A stretch of DNA of 64,000 bases, taken from contig CAVORP010000009.1 of the NCBI GenBank assembly GCA_963698645.1, positions 186,001 through 250,000 on the forward strand, written 5' to 3'. Shown here piece by piece: positions 45,561 to 54,277 of the stretch (the stretch's first letter is position 1; each line of letters starts with the position of its first letter). A program made the position numbers and the translations under genes. The notes under the pieces were generated by a model that was not told the origin of the DNA, searched no databases, and saw nothing but the letters and a program-made list of their open reading frames with translations. The DNA is from Ovoidimarina sp963698645. GTDB taxonomy: Bacteria; Pseudomonadota; Alphaproteobacteria; Rhodobacterales; Rhodobacteraceae.

Positions 45561-46340
45561 GTGGATATTTCGGAACTGGAACGGCGAACTGCGGAGGTTC
45601 TGCCGAAAATGGTCGTAGTCGGCGACGATGGCGAGGCGAGACTGTCTTCGGAATTTATTGATTTGCAGCGGGACATTGAAACCGCCCTGCAGGAATCCGG
45701 TGACATCGCAGTGCTTCGTGACATGGCCAAGGCGATGGAGATGATGAAAGAAACACTTTCAGATCCCGAGATCGCAAGGTCGATTGCCCAGAACCAATTA
45801 ATGCCCCCCGAGCCACAGCCCGAGATCTTTGAAGCGATCGAAGACTGCGACGTTGACGCAGTGCGCGCCGCGCTGAAGGCCTGGAATGTGAATGAGCCGG
45901 TCGGCGAATATGAGGCAACGGCACTTTATCGCGCGATGTCCTGTAGTTTAGGAACATCGTTGGAGGTGATCAACCTTCTGCTTGATGAGGGTGCTGATCC
46001 GAATAAAGGCCTGACTGATACCAACGTTCTTCACGGGCTGGGATTTGCGAACTTGCAGGGGATTGCGCCTGAAGACCTGACGCGGGTTGTGCGACGCTGC
46101 ATCGACTTGGGCGCTGACATCGAACAACGATCAAACAAGCTGCAATGGACACCGCTCATTACTGCTGTATCCGAATGGAACCCTATCGCAACCGAAGCGC
46201 TTTTGCTCGCCGGAGCGGATATCCGGGCGCGTGCGGGTGATGTAGACGGCGTCTGCTTCGCCGGAGCCGATTGCATGGCCTTTGCCGATGGCCACGACGA
46301 GACCATGGCGGTTCTCAGACGGTTCATGACTGCAAACTAG
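45561..46340 (+). CDS. ankyrin-repeat-like protein
   Basis: A 259-residue protein with a GTG start. Residues 1-85 are acidic and helical (ISELERRTAEVLPKMVVVGDD; RDMAKAMEMMKETLSDPEIARSI). From about residue 90 ankyrin-like units appear: IFEAIEDCDVDAVRAALKAW, TSLEVINLLLDEGADPNKGL, VVRRCIDLGADIEQRSNKLQWTPLITAV and ATEALLLAGADIRARAG. Base composition is less GC-rich than the housekeeping genes and imperfect repeats flank the gene on both sides, which together suggest acquisition by transfer. Function unknown. Confidence 0.72.
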   Translation: MDISELERRTAEVLPKMVVVGDDGEARLSSEFIDLQRDIETALQESGDIAVLRDMAKAMEMMKETLSDPEIARSIAQNQLMPPEPQPEIFEAIEDCDVDAVRAALKAWNVNEPVGEYEATALYRAMSCSLGTSLEVINLLLDEGADPNKGLTDTNVLHGLGFANLQGIAPEDLTRVVRRCIDLGADIEQRSNKLQWTPLITAVSEWNPIATEALLLAGADIRARAGDVDGVCFAGADCMAFADGHDETMAVLRRFMTAN

Positions 46341-46369
46341 ACACTCGTTCAAGGGCGCAACTCCCAGCC

Positions 46370-46438
46370 AGATGGCGGCTTCGTCCCGCGGAGTCGTCAT
46401 TGGATGTTCTTGGGGGAAAGACCGCGCCGAGCCCGAAG
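46370..46438. repeat. imperfect repeat, copy B
   Basis: Partner of the copy at 45371-45439 in the same orientation. It begins 30 bp after the stop of the ankyrin-like gene. The remaining gap to 46673 contains no gene I can support. Confidence 0.55.
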
Positions 46439-46673
46439 TCTTCGCCTCAGGCCGTTGCGATTTTGCGAGGGCAGCATCGCTTACGCCATAAGGATGGCTT
46501 TCATAGGCGTTGAACATCGGATTGCCGTGATGCTTGCCAAAAGCCTGAACCGCAATTGGAACGCAGGGGAGCATTCCACGATGTGCTTCGTCAGTTGTGG
46601 GCAGCATAGAGTCTTGCGGTGACCATCACATTTTCCCGCTCAACGATAGCTTTGGTTCCGTTCACGAAGACGA

Positions 46674-47060
46674 CTAAGCGCCACCCCGAAAGAGAGAAAA
46701 GCCCCAGGGCGTGAACTTGAACGGCAAATGGAAATGCTCACCGACACGATCAATGCCGAACCGAAAGACCGCTATTTCCAGAAAAGAGGGATCAGGTAAG
46801 GACACTCCTGCATCGCGATAGAACGCGCCGACGTCAAACGCGACTTCGTAGACGCCTCTTGTGACGCCTACGCCATCCGAAACCGGATGCCGAAGCAAAC
46901 CATCCTTGTCGCAGCGTCCAGCTGCGATCTCGGTCTTGCCGCCATCCAAGCGCCAAAGCTGTACAGAAAGACCTGATGCCGGAACACCGCCGGCGATGTC
47001 GACGGCGTGGATGGAAATGCCACCCGCTCCGGGGATGTCATCCTTGAGTGTCTGTGCCAT
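46674..47060 (-). CDS. uraH: 5-hydroxyisourate hydrolase-like (transthyretin family)
   Basis: A 128-residue transthyretin-like protein: ISIHAVDIAGGVPASGLSVQLWRL, GVYEVAFDVGAFYRDAGVSLPDPSFLEIAVFRF and HFHLPFKFTPWGFSLFRGGA. HIU hydrolases open 5-hydroxyisourate in urate degradation. The N-terminal catalytic-type His (ISIHAVD) and the HFHLP His are present. The C-terminal signature, normally YRGS, is FRGG followed by Ala, so activity may differ. The start at 47060 is preferred because GGAG lies eight bases before it; ATG 47075 is also possible. A uraD-type gene nearby supports the pathway. Confidence 0.78.
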   Translation of the reverse strand: MAQTLKDDIPGAGGISIHAVDIAGGVPASGLSVQLWRLDGGKTEIAAGRCDKDGLLRHPVSDGVGVTRGVYEVAFDVGAFYRDAGVSLPDPSFLEIAVFRFGIDRVGEHFHLPFKFTPWGFSLFRGGA

Positions 47061-47292
47061 CCGCTTCGCTCCCATTGACAGTTTCCCAACGCATCGCGGC
47101 TCTCGCCAGATGGGCGATACGACACCGTTCGCAGTTCATTGTTTCATTCTAGGAACTCCAACCCAAGAAGACATTCCAAAAAACCGAATGACTTGTTATG
47201 ATAATCTCGGCATCGACGATTGAACGGCACCTGACCGCCCGGAGATCTCATCCGGCGAATGCCGAAACGCACGTCATCGGAGCGGAGTTCAC

Positions 47293-48222
47293 ATGTCCCT
47301 GCATCTCGTCCCGCGCGCGCTTCAGTATCTTGAGCAGGTTGCCCAGACGGGCTCGATCCAGGCCGCGTCCCGTGAAACCGGCATTTCAGCGTCGGCAATT
47401 CACCGGCAGATCGCGTCGATCGAGGAAGCCTTGGGCGAGGCCCTTTTCGAGCGGAACGCCAAAGGTATGACTTTGACACCGGCGGGACGCCTGGTTCTGG
47501 ACCTTGCCCAAGACTGGCGCCTGGACAACGCCCGCCTCTGGTCCGTGATCCAGAGCAATCGCGGTGTCGAACACGGCAGCATCAGGATTGCAGCCATGGA
47601 CAGCATGGTGAACGGCTTCGTTCTGGAGCTGATCAACCAGATTGCGGGCGAGTTCCCGAAGGTTACGACGGAAATCGAAATCATGAGTCCGGACAACGCG
47701 GTCAAGGGCGTACTCAGCGGCGCATTCGACATCGCCGCGGTGGCCAATGCACCGCCGGATGACACCCTGAAATTCCATTGGTCGCGGAAGTTTCCCTTGG
47801 GCTGCATCGCAACTCCGGACCATCCCTTCGCGGCACTCGATGCCATCAGCCTGAAGGAATTCATCACCCAACCCGTCGTGTTCCAAAGCTCTGCCCTGTC
47901 GATCCGCAAGCTACTTGAAGCGCGGCACGGCTGGATCTTTGAGCGGGCCGAAAACCCGGTTGTCGTGAACTCCATCCAATTGATGAAGCAACTTGTCGGA
48001 TCCGGCCGGTATGTTGCGGTCACGTCGCGACTTGATGCCAGCGCAGAGATCATGTCCGGGCGCCTCGTCTTCGTCCCGATCCGCGATGAGGACGTCTTCA
48101 GGCAGACGATCTCGCTGATTTCGAACACCCAGATCCCGGAAACGGCGGTGTGCCAAGGGGTTCTTGATATTGCCGTTCAATTACTTGAGCGGATTTCGAA
48201 GCTTGCCGGTTCCACGGAGTGA
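47293..48222 (+). CDS. LysR-family regulator in the urate cluster
   Basis: A 309-residue regulator with HTH LHLVPRALQYLEQVAQTGSIQAASRETGISASAIHRQIASIEEALG and a periplasmic-binding-fold effector domain (GSIRIAAMDSMVNGFVLELINQIAGEFPKVTTEIE). It is divergent from the HIU-hydrolase-like gene and upstream of uraD, the usual position for a LysR that controls both sides. A LysR-type box (T-N11-A) lies before uraD and an ATTC/GAAT element (47173-47189) lies in the divergent region. Confidence 0.88.
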   Translation: MSLHLVPRALQYLEQVAQTGSIQAASRETGISASAIHRQIASIEEALGEALFERNAKGMTLTPAGRLVLDLAQDWRLDNARLWSVIQSNRGVEHGSIRIAAMDSMVNGFVLELINQIAGEFPKVTTEIEIMSPDNAVKGVLSGAFDIAAVANAPPDDTLKFHWSRKFPLGCIATPDHPFAALDAISLKEFITQPVVFQSSALSIRKLLEARHGWIFERAENPVVVNSIQLMKQLVGSGRYVAVTSRLDASAEIMSGRLVFVPIRDEDVFRQTISLISNTQIPETAVCQGVLDIAVQLLERISKLAGSTE

Positions 48223-48265
48223 AAGTTCTTCAGGTTGGCTGAAGCGGAGCAGATCACATCTCTCG

Positions 48266-48280
48266 TTCGAAATTTGCGAA
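48266..48280. promoter_or_regulatory. LysR-type box upstream of uraD
   Basis: TTCGAAATTTGCGAA has matching TTCG/CGAA arms and the T-N11-A spacing of LysR sites. It lies 76 bp before the uraD start and 44 bp after the LysR stop; an AT-rich promoter-like stretch follows. Confidence 0.5.
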
Positions 48281-48355
48281 TGTTGACTTAGATTAAATTC
48301 TATAGACCGCAATGACCTCCGTCCCTAACCTGACCTGCAAAGGGGGACCGGTGGG

Positions 48356-48931
48356 ATGAAACGGCTCGACTTGCTCAACATCTCGGACCAAGCCCAAGCG
48401 GTATCAATTGTGCTTCCGCTGATCGAAAAAGCGCCAGAACTCGCCAAAAAAGTGGCAAGTCGGCGTCCCTTCCCTACGGCAGAGCACTTGGCGCTTGCAA
48501 TCCGTCAGGAGTTACTTGGACTGAACGAAGCGGATCGCATCGATCTGTTTCGCACCCATCCTGAACTGGCTCCGGACAATCCGTTTGAAATGACGAACGA
48601 ATCTCAGCGCGAGCAAGGGCGATTGAACCTTACATCCAACAACAACGCGTACAGAGAGCGTCTTTCGGACCTCAACAAACGTTACACGGCAAAATTCGGC
48701 TTTCCGTTCATTACGGCACTTGTGCGTCATCAAACCATGGACAGCGTTCTGGACGAGTTCGAACGCCGGCTCTTGCGAGATCGCCAATCAGAGATCGAAA
48801 CCGCGGTCGATCAGATAGCGACCGTCAGCGCATCTCGCGTCGCGGCGACGTTTGAGTGCGAAAGCGCAGCCAGCGGTTCGGAACGCTCCCAAGGGCCGGC
48901 AAACAGGGATACTCGACGTGACAAGCTCTAG
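48356..48931 (+). CDS. uraD: OHCU decarboxylase-like protein
   Basis: A 191-residue protein of the 2-oxo-4-hydroxy-4-carboxy-5-ureidoimidazoline decarboxylase family, which yields S-allantoin after HIU hydrolase. It shows RRPFPTAEHLALAIRQELLGL, FRTHPELAPDN with the catalytic-type His, the SQREQGRLNL segment and LNKRYTAKFGFPFITALVRH. The last 25 residues (ECESAASGSERSQG) are outside the family domain. Its end overlaps the start of tctB by 14 bases, so decarboxylase and transporter are cotranslated. Confidence 0.88.
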   Translation: MKRLDLLNISDQAQAVSIVLPLIEKAPELAKKVASRRPFPTAEHLALAIRQELLGLNEADRIDLFRTHPELAPDNPFEMTNESQREQGRLNLTSNNNAYRERLSDLNKRYTAKFGFPFITALVRHQTMDSVLDEFERRLLRDRQSEIETAVDQIATVSASRVAATFECESAASGSERSQGPANRDTRRDKL

Positions 48932-49418
48932 GCCAAAGCAGACGGAACACCCCGACGCAAAGGAGGATCATGCCCCCGGCGGTCTTGGCTGGGGCGGCGA
49001 GATCGGTGGAGCTCTGCTTGTGCTCCTCAGCATCGTGTTCATGATTGGCGGCTGGCAACTGGGACTTGGCGTGCCGACACGGCTTGGAACGGGTGCCTTC
49101 CCGTTCATCACCGGTTTGATACTGGCAATTCTGGCAACCGCGATCTGCATCGAGGAACGGCGTGGCGACGGGATTGCGGAAATGCCGGACTGGATCGCGT
49201 TTCTGGCGATCTGCGCAGCACTCTCGGTCTTTGCCCTGACGGCGGACCGGATCGGGCTGGTTCCGGGTACATTCCTGACGGTCATCGTCGCCAGCCTGCC
49301 GGACCGCAGCCTGCCATTTCTGGGCAAGGCCGTGCTGGGGATCGTGGTGTCACTGGGATGCTGGGGCCTGTTTATCGAGACGCTGAACTTGCCTTTCAAA
49401 CCATTCGTGGGCTTCTAG
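48918..49418 (+). CDS. tctB: tripartite tricarboxylate transporter small subunit TctB
   Basis: A 166-residue protein with four hydrophobic helices: EIGGALLVLLSIVFMIGGWQLGLG, RLGTGAFPFITGLILAILATAICIEE, WIAFLAICAALSVFALTADRIGLVPGTFL and GKAVLGIVVSLGCWGLFIETLNLPF. This matches TctB. The GTG start at 48918 is inside the uraD 3' end; an internal start is possible. It precedes tctA by two bases. Confidence 0.85.
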   Translation: MTSSRPKQTEHPDAKEDHAPGGLGWGGEIGGALLVLLSIVFMIGGWQLGLGVPTRLGTGAFPFITGLILAILATAICIEERRGDGIAEMPDWIAFLAICAALSVFALTADRIGLVPGTFLTVIVASLPDRSLPFLGKAVLGIVVSLGCWGLFIETLNLPFKPFVGF

Positions 49419-49420
49419 TC

Positions 49421-50953
49421 ATGGATATTCTCGCGAGCTTTGGCCAAGGGTTGCTGGTGGTCCTCGAGCCGCAAAACCTGATGTATTGTTTCATCGGGGT
49501 TTTCCTCGGCACTTTCATCGGCGTTCTGCCGGGCATCGGGTCGATGGCGGCCATTGCGATGATCCTGCCGATCACCTTCTATCTGGATCCGACGCCTGCA
49601 ATCATCATGATCGCGGGCGTTTTCTATGGTGCGGAATACGGGGGCTCGACGGCCTCGATCCTCATGAACGTGCCCGGAACACCGGCAGCGTCAATCACTG
49701 CGATCGAGGGTCACCAACTGGCCAAGAAGGGCCGCGCCGGCGTCGCGTTGTTCTCGACGGCGGTCGCATCGTTCGGCGGCGGGATGATCGGGATGGTGGT
49801 AATCGCCGTGCTCTCGCCTTCGTTGGCCCGGTTGGCGCTTTCTTTCGGCCCGGCCGACTACTTTGCGGTGATTCTGCTTGGCCTCATCGCGGCGTCCGCT
49901 GTCAGCAACGGCGGCGCACTCAAAGGGATCGCGATGGTTGTGACCGGCTTGATGCTCGGAACGATCGGCATCGACCTGACCACGGGTGACCTACGCTTCA
50001 CGATGGGCATTCCAGAACTGCGGGACGGTGTGCATATCGTCATCGTCGCGATGGGGCTATTCGGAGTTACGGAGCTGATCGCGTCGATCCGGGCAAACAC
50101 AAGCGGCAAAGCCACGCAAACGGTGGACTATAACGACTTCTATCCGTCGAAGAAGGAATGGAAATCCCTCTTCGCACCCATCCTTCGCGGCGGCTCCATC
50201 GGGTCCATCATCGGCGCCCTTCCGGGCACGGGGCAGACCATCGCGGCGGCCATCGCATATGCTGTCGAAAAGCGGGTGTCCCCACAGCGCAAGGACTTCG
50301 GTACTGGTGTCCTACCTGGCGTGGCGGTGCCCGAGGCGGCCAACAACTCGGCGACACAAACGGCGTTCATCCCGACCCTGACCCTTGGCGTCCCCGGAAG
50401 CCCGCCGATGGCCATCGTGATCGGGGCGCTCATGATCTACGGGATCACCCCGGGGCCCCGGTTGCTGACCGAACAGCCCGACATGTTCTGGGGCCTGGTC
50501 GCCAGCTTTCTGGTGGGCAACATAATGCTGCTGATCCTGAACGTGCCCCTTATCGGATTGTGGGTCCGCCTCCTGAAGATCCCCTACAAGTACATGTACC
50601 CGACGATCATCGTGCTGATCTGCATGGGCGTCTACAGCCTGAATAACAACGTCTTCGACATCTGGTTGACGCTGGTAATCGGCGCAGCGGGCTACGTGAT
50701 GCGCCTGTTCCGGTTCGAGCCCGCACCGCTTCTGCTCGGCTTCGTGCTGGGCCCGCTGATGGAAGAACAACTGCGCCGAACGATGTTGTTGTCCCGTGGC
50801 GACCCGATGGTGTTTCTTCAGCGCCCGATCAGCGCAACCCTGATCGGCATCACGACTGCAATCGTCATTTTTGCGCTCTACTCCACGGAACGAAATCGCC
50901 GCCGTGCCCGTGCGGCACGAAAACTTGCCCAACAGGAAGGATCAAAGACATGA
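49421..50953 (+). CDS. tctA: tripartite tricarboxylate transporter large subunit TctA
   Basis: A 510-residue, about twelve-helix permease. Family signatures are GTFIGVLPGIGSMAAIAMILP, GVFYGAEYGGSTASILMNVPGTPAA and GALPGTGQTIAAAIAYAVEKRVS, with PGVAVPEAANNSATQTAFIPTLTLGVPGSP. Length is normal and no frameshift is present. Its stop overlaps the tctC start as ATGA (50950-50953). Linkage to uraD and uraH suggests uptake of a purine ring-derived anion; known TctA proteins carry citrate and other carboxylates. Confidence 0.93.
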   Translation: MDILASFGQGLLVVLEPQNLMYCFIGVFLGTFIGVLPGIGSMAAIAMILPITFYLDPTPAIIMIAGVFYGAEYGGSTASILMNVPGTPAASITAIEGHQLAKKGRAGVALFSTAVASFGGGMIGMVVIAVLSPSLARLALSFGPADYFAVILLGLIAASAVSNGGALKGIAMVVTGLMLGTIGIDLTTGDLRFTMGIPELRDGVHIVIVAMGLFGVTELIASIRANTSGKATQTVDYNDFYPSKKEWKSLFAPILRGGSIGSIIGALPGTGQTIAAAIAYAVEKRVSPQRKDFGTGVLPGVAVPEAANNSATQTAFIPTLTLGVPGSPPMAIVIGALMIYGITPGPRLLTEQPDMFWGLVASFLVGNIMLLILNVPLIGLWVRLLKIPYKYMYPTIIVLICMGVYSLNNNVFDIWLTLVIGAAGYVMRLFRFEPAPLLLGFVLGPLMEEQLRRTMLLSRGDPMVFLQRPISATLIGITTAIVIFALYSTERNRRRARAARKLAQQEGSKT

Positions 50954-51924
50954 AACTCGATCGAAGAACGCTTCTCGGAACCAGCCTTGCAACGCTTGCA
51001 CTGTTTCCCGCAACGGCAGCGATGGCTGAGCCCGCCGCCTGGACCAGTGAACCGGTGCGTATCGTTGTGACGTTCCCGCCCGGCGGCACCAGCGACCTTG
51101 TCGCCCGGCTGCTGGCGCAATATCTCGACACGCAGTTCGGGCAAAAGGCGGTGGTCGACAACCGTCCCGGCGCAGCGGGAACGGTAGCCGCCGACTATGT
51201 GGCGCAGCAGGCGCCGGACGGTACAACGCTGATCCTGTCCAATAATGCGCCCTTCACGATCGCACCGACGCGGTTCAAGTCCATTCCCTACGAACCGTTG
51301 GCCGGGTTCACGCATATCGCCTATATCGGCGCTTCGGCCCCGGGGCTGTTCGTTCAGCCGACTGCCAGCATCAATACACTGGACGAGTATGTCGCGTTTG
51401 TGAAATCGACGCCCATGACCTACGGGTCCAGCGGCGTCGGTTCGATATCGCACATTCTGGGCGAAGCGGTGGACGCCGCACTTGACGTCGAATTCATCCA
51501 TGTGCCCTATCAGGGCAGTTCGCCCGCCATTCAGGACTTCCGGGCAGGTGCGCTCGACAGTTTCTACGACATGGTCGTCCAGAACAGCGACATGATCGAA
51601 GACAAGGAAGCCGTCGCGCTGGCAATCGCCTCTCCTGAACGCAATCCGCAGCTTCCCGATGTTCCGACGTTCAAGGAACAAGGCTATGACATCGTCATCG
51701 AAAACTGGGTTGGTCTGTCGGGCCCCGCGGGAATGGATCCCGCGATGACGCAGCAGATCAACGAAACCGTCAATGCCGTCTTTGCCAATCCAGAGGTCCA
51801 GACGCGCCTGACAGAGCTCGGGATCACGCACACCGCGATGTCGTCGGAGGATTACACGGCCCTGGTGGCCGATCTCATTGACGTCTGGGCGCCGTTGATC
51901 CGCGCAGCCGGCATCGCCGAATAG
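50950..51924 (+). CDS. tctC: tripartite tricarboxylate transporter substrate-binding protein TctC
   Basis: A 324-residue periplasmic binding protein of the Bug family. The signal region MKLDRRTLLGTSLATLALFPATAAMA contains a twin-arginine-like DRRTLLG, suggesting Tat export. The mature part has VRIVVTFPPGGTSDLVARLLAQYL, VVDNRPGAAGTVAADYVAQ, MTYGSSGVGSISHILGEAV, IHVPYQGSSPAIQDFRAG and IENWVGLSGPAGMD. Substrates of Bug proteins are mostly carboxylates; linkage here suggests a ureide or urate-like ligand. Confidence 0.92.
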   Translation: MKLDRRTLLGTSLATLALFPATAAMAEPAAWTSEPVRIVVTFPPGGTSDLVARLLAQYLDTQFGQKAVVDNRPGAAGTVAADYVAQQAPDGTTLILSNNAPFTIAPTRFKSIPYEPLAGFTHIAYIGASAPGLFVQPTASINTLDEYVAFVKSTPMTYGSSGVGSISHILGEAVDAALDVEFIHVPYQGSSPAIQDFRAGALDSFYDMVVQNSDMIEDKEAVALAIASPERNPQLPDVPTFKEQGYDIVIENWVGLSGPAGMDPAMTQQINETVNAVFANPEVQTRLTELGITHTAMSSEDYTALVADLIDVWAPLIRAAGIAE

Positions 51925-51965
51925 TCATCTGTCGTGCCGTCGCCCGGCAGTTCGTCGGGCGGCGG

Positions 51966-52353
51966 TCAACTTGCAACAACCTTCTGCGCCCACGCGCTGA
52001 TGGCCGCAGCGGCTGCTTCGAAGGCATTGATCGTTCGCCTGCAGACTTTCCACGTAGAAAAGTCGGGCAATCCCTGCGATTTCCATCGCGGCCTCGCAGA
52101 GTGTGCAAGGTTCGCAGCTTGTAGAGAGATCGCACCCGCGCAGATCGACAGTCCGCAGTCGGCGGCATCCGTCCCGGATCGCCTCGGGTTCGCCGTGTGA
52201 CGTCGGGACTCGATTGAGCAGAGACCGGTTGATCCCTTCGCCGACAATCTGTCCGTCCCTTACCAAGATGGCTCCAGACGGATCGCCGCCTTGGGTTTTG
52301 TGTGCCGTGGCGGAGATCGAAATCGCCGACTCCGGGCGGGTCGAAAGCCACAT
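51966..52353 (-). CDS. guanine/cytidine deaminase-family protein (one shift)
   Basis: A zinc-dependent deaminase of the CDA fold. GGDPSGAILVRDGQIVGEG is followed by the zinc and proton-shuttle motif HGEPEAIRDGCRRL and the CEPCTLCEAAMEIAGIARLFYV cysteine pair (PCxxC). This pattern is closest to bacterial guanine deaminases. A shift near 52031 separates the C-terminus ending AWAQKVVAS. Converging on the tct operon, it could feed guanine into xanthine and urate degradation. The start at 52353 is tentative because homologues have about 20 more N-terminal residues. Confidence 0.72.
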
Positions 52354-52512
52354 CGCGCCCCGCCCATGCTTGAGGCGCTGTTCGGTGGGCCGCCGGGCGC
52401 GTCGCCCATTGCGAAATTGCCGCAAATTCCCTGCCCTGCGTCCCGAGGCTTGCATCCGCCCTGCCCGGCAGGCTACCAGCCCCCCGAAACTCATGCAGAT
52501 TGCAGGACAGAC

Positions 52513-54220
52513 ATGCAGATCCCCAACCACGCCCCGATCCCCGAGCTTTATGTCTCCTATGAAAGCGCGCAGAAGCTCAAGGCCGAAGCGGGTGACCTGC
52601 CCAGTTGGGATCTGACGCAGCGGCAGATCTGCGATCTGGAGCTTCTGATGAATGGCGGGTTCAACCCGCTCAAGGGGTTTCTGAGCGAAGACGATTATAC
52701 CAGCGTTGTCGACACCATGCGTCTGGCTGACGGCACGCTCTGGCCGATGCCGGTCACGCTGGATGTGTCGCGCAAATTCGCCGAGACTGTGGAACCGGGT
52801 CAGGACATCGCGCTTCGCGATCAGGAGGGTGTGATCCTTGCCATCCTGTCGGTGTCCGACAAATGGGAGCCGAACAAGGCGCATGAGGCCGCCATGGTCT
52901 TTGGCGCCGACGACCTTGCCCATCCGGCCGTCAATTATCTGCACAATACCGCCGGCCCCGTCTATCTGGGCGGCCCCGTCACGGGGATCCAGCAGCCTGT
53001 GCATTACGATTTCAAGATGCGGCGCGATACACCCAACGAGTTGCGGGCCTATTTCCGCAAGCTGGGCTGGCGCAGGATCGTGGCATTCCAGACGCGCAAC
53101 CCGCTGCACCGGGCGCATCAGGAACTGACCTTTCGGGCCGCCCGCGAGGCGCAGGCGAACCTTCTGATCCATCCGGTGGTCGGCATGACCAAGCCGGGGG
53201 ACGTGGACCATTTCACCCGCGTCCGCTGTTACGAGGCGGTTCTGGACAAATACCCCGCCGCCACCACGACGATGAGCCTTCTCAACCTTGCCATGCGCAT
53301 GGGCGGACCGCGCGAGGCCGTCTGGCACGGGATCATCCGGCGCAACCATGGCTGTACCCACATGATCGTGGGGCGCGACCATGCCGGGCCCGGAAAGAAT
53401 TCGAAGGGCGAGGATTTCTATGGCCCGTATGACGCCCAGACGCTGTTCAAGGAGCACGAGGCCGAGATCGGGCTGGAGATGGTCGACTTCAAGCACATGG
53501 TCTATGTGCAGGAGCGCGCGCAATACTATCCCGCAGACGAGGTGCCGGAGGGGACGACGGTGCTGGATATCTCGGGAACCGAATTGCGTCGCCGCCTGTC
53601 GGAAGGGCTGGATATCCCGGAATGGTTTTCGTTTCCGGAGGTCGTGGCCGAGTTGCGCCGCACCCGTCCGCCCCGGGCCAAGCAGGGCTTTACCGTCTTC
53701 TTCACCGGTTTCTCCGGTTCGGGAAAATCCACCATTGCCAACGCGCTCATGGTAAAGCTGATGGAAATGGGCGGTCGCCCGGTCACGCTTCTGGATGGCG
53801 ATATCGTGCGCAAGAACCTGTCGTCGGAACTTGGCTTCTCGAAGGAACATCGCGACCTGAACATTCGCCGTATCGGCTATGTCGCCTCCGAGATCACCAA
53901 GAACGGCGGGATCGCGATCTGCGCGCCCATCGCGCCCTATGCGACGACCCGGCGCGCGGTGCGCGAGGATGTGGAGGCCTTCGGCGCCTTCGTGGAAGTG
54001 CACGTGGCCACCACGATCGAGGAATGCGAGCGCCGCGACCGCAAGGGGCTCTACAAGCTTGCGCGCGAGGGCAAGATCAAGGAGTTCACCGGCATCTCGG
54101 ACCCCTATGACGTGCCCGAGACCCCGGAACTGCGGCTTAGATACCGAGAATGTCGAGGTGGATCACTGCGCCCACCAGGTTCTTCTGAAGCTGGAACAGA
54201 TGGGACTGGTGGCGGGCTAG
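52513..54220 (+). CDS. bifunctional sulfate adenylyltransferase / adenylylsulfate kinase (one +1 shift)
   Basis: Residues 1-390 are ATP sulfurylase: DLELLMNGGFNPLKGFLSEDDY, FQTRNPLHRAHQELTFRAA and HMIVGRDHAGPGKNSKGEDFYG. The rest is APS kinase, CysC-like: FFTGFSGSGKSTIANALM P-loop, LDGDIVRKNLSSELGFSKEHRDLNIRRIGYVA. Together they convert sulfate to PAPS. Near the end CTTA (54136-54139) doubles a leucine wobble base; removing one base restores the tail DTENVEVDHCAHQVLLKLEQ. The repaired protein has about 568 residues, the length of other Sat-CysC fusions. A terminator follows. Confidence 0.95.
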
Positions 54221-54253
54221 GCCGCGACCAAGGCGAGACTTCGGAAAATGAAG

Positions 54254-54277
54254 CGCCCCGGCAGAAATGCCGGGGCG
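54254..54277 (+). terminator. terminator after sat-cysC
   Basis: CGCCCCGGCA-GAAA-TGCCGGGGCG is a perfect 10-bp stem closed by a GNRA tetraloop, 33 bp after the stop. The following T content is low (TTCGCGTTTC). The stretch from here to 54569 holds no gene; it includes GAAAAC/GTTTTC near 54320. Confidence 0.75.

Noticed and set aside
51925..54003. 692-codon minus-strand open frame over sat-cysC and the deaminase gene
   Set aside because: Only its last part (from 52353 on) is a real protein, the deaminase; the rest is antisense to ATP sulfurylase.
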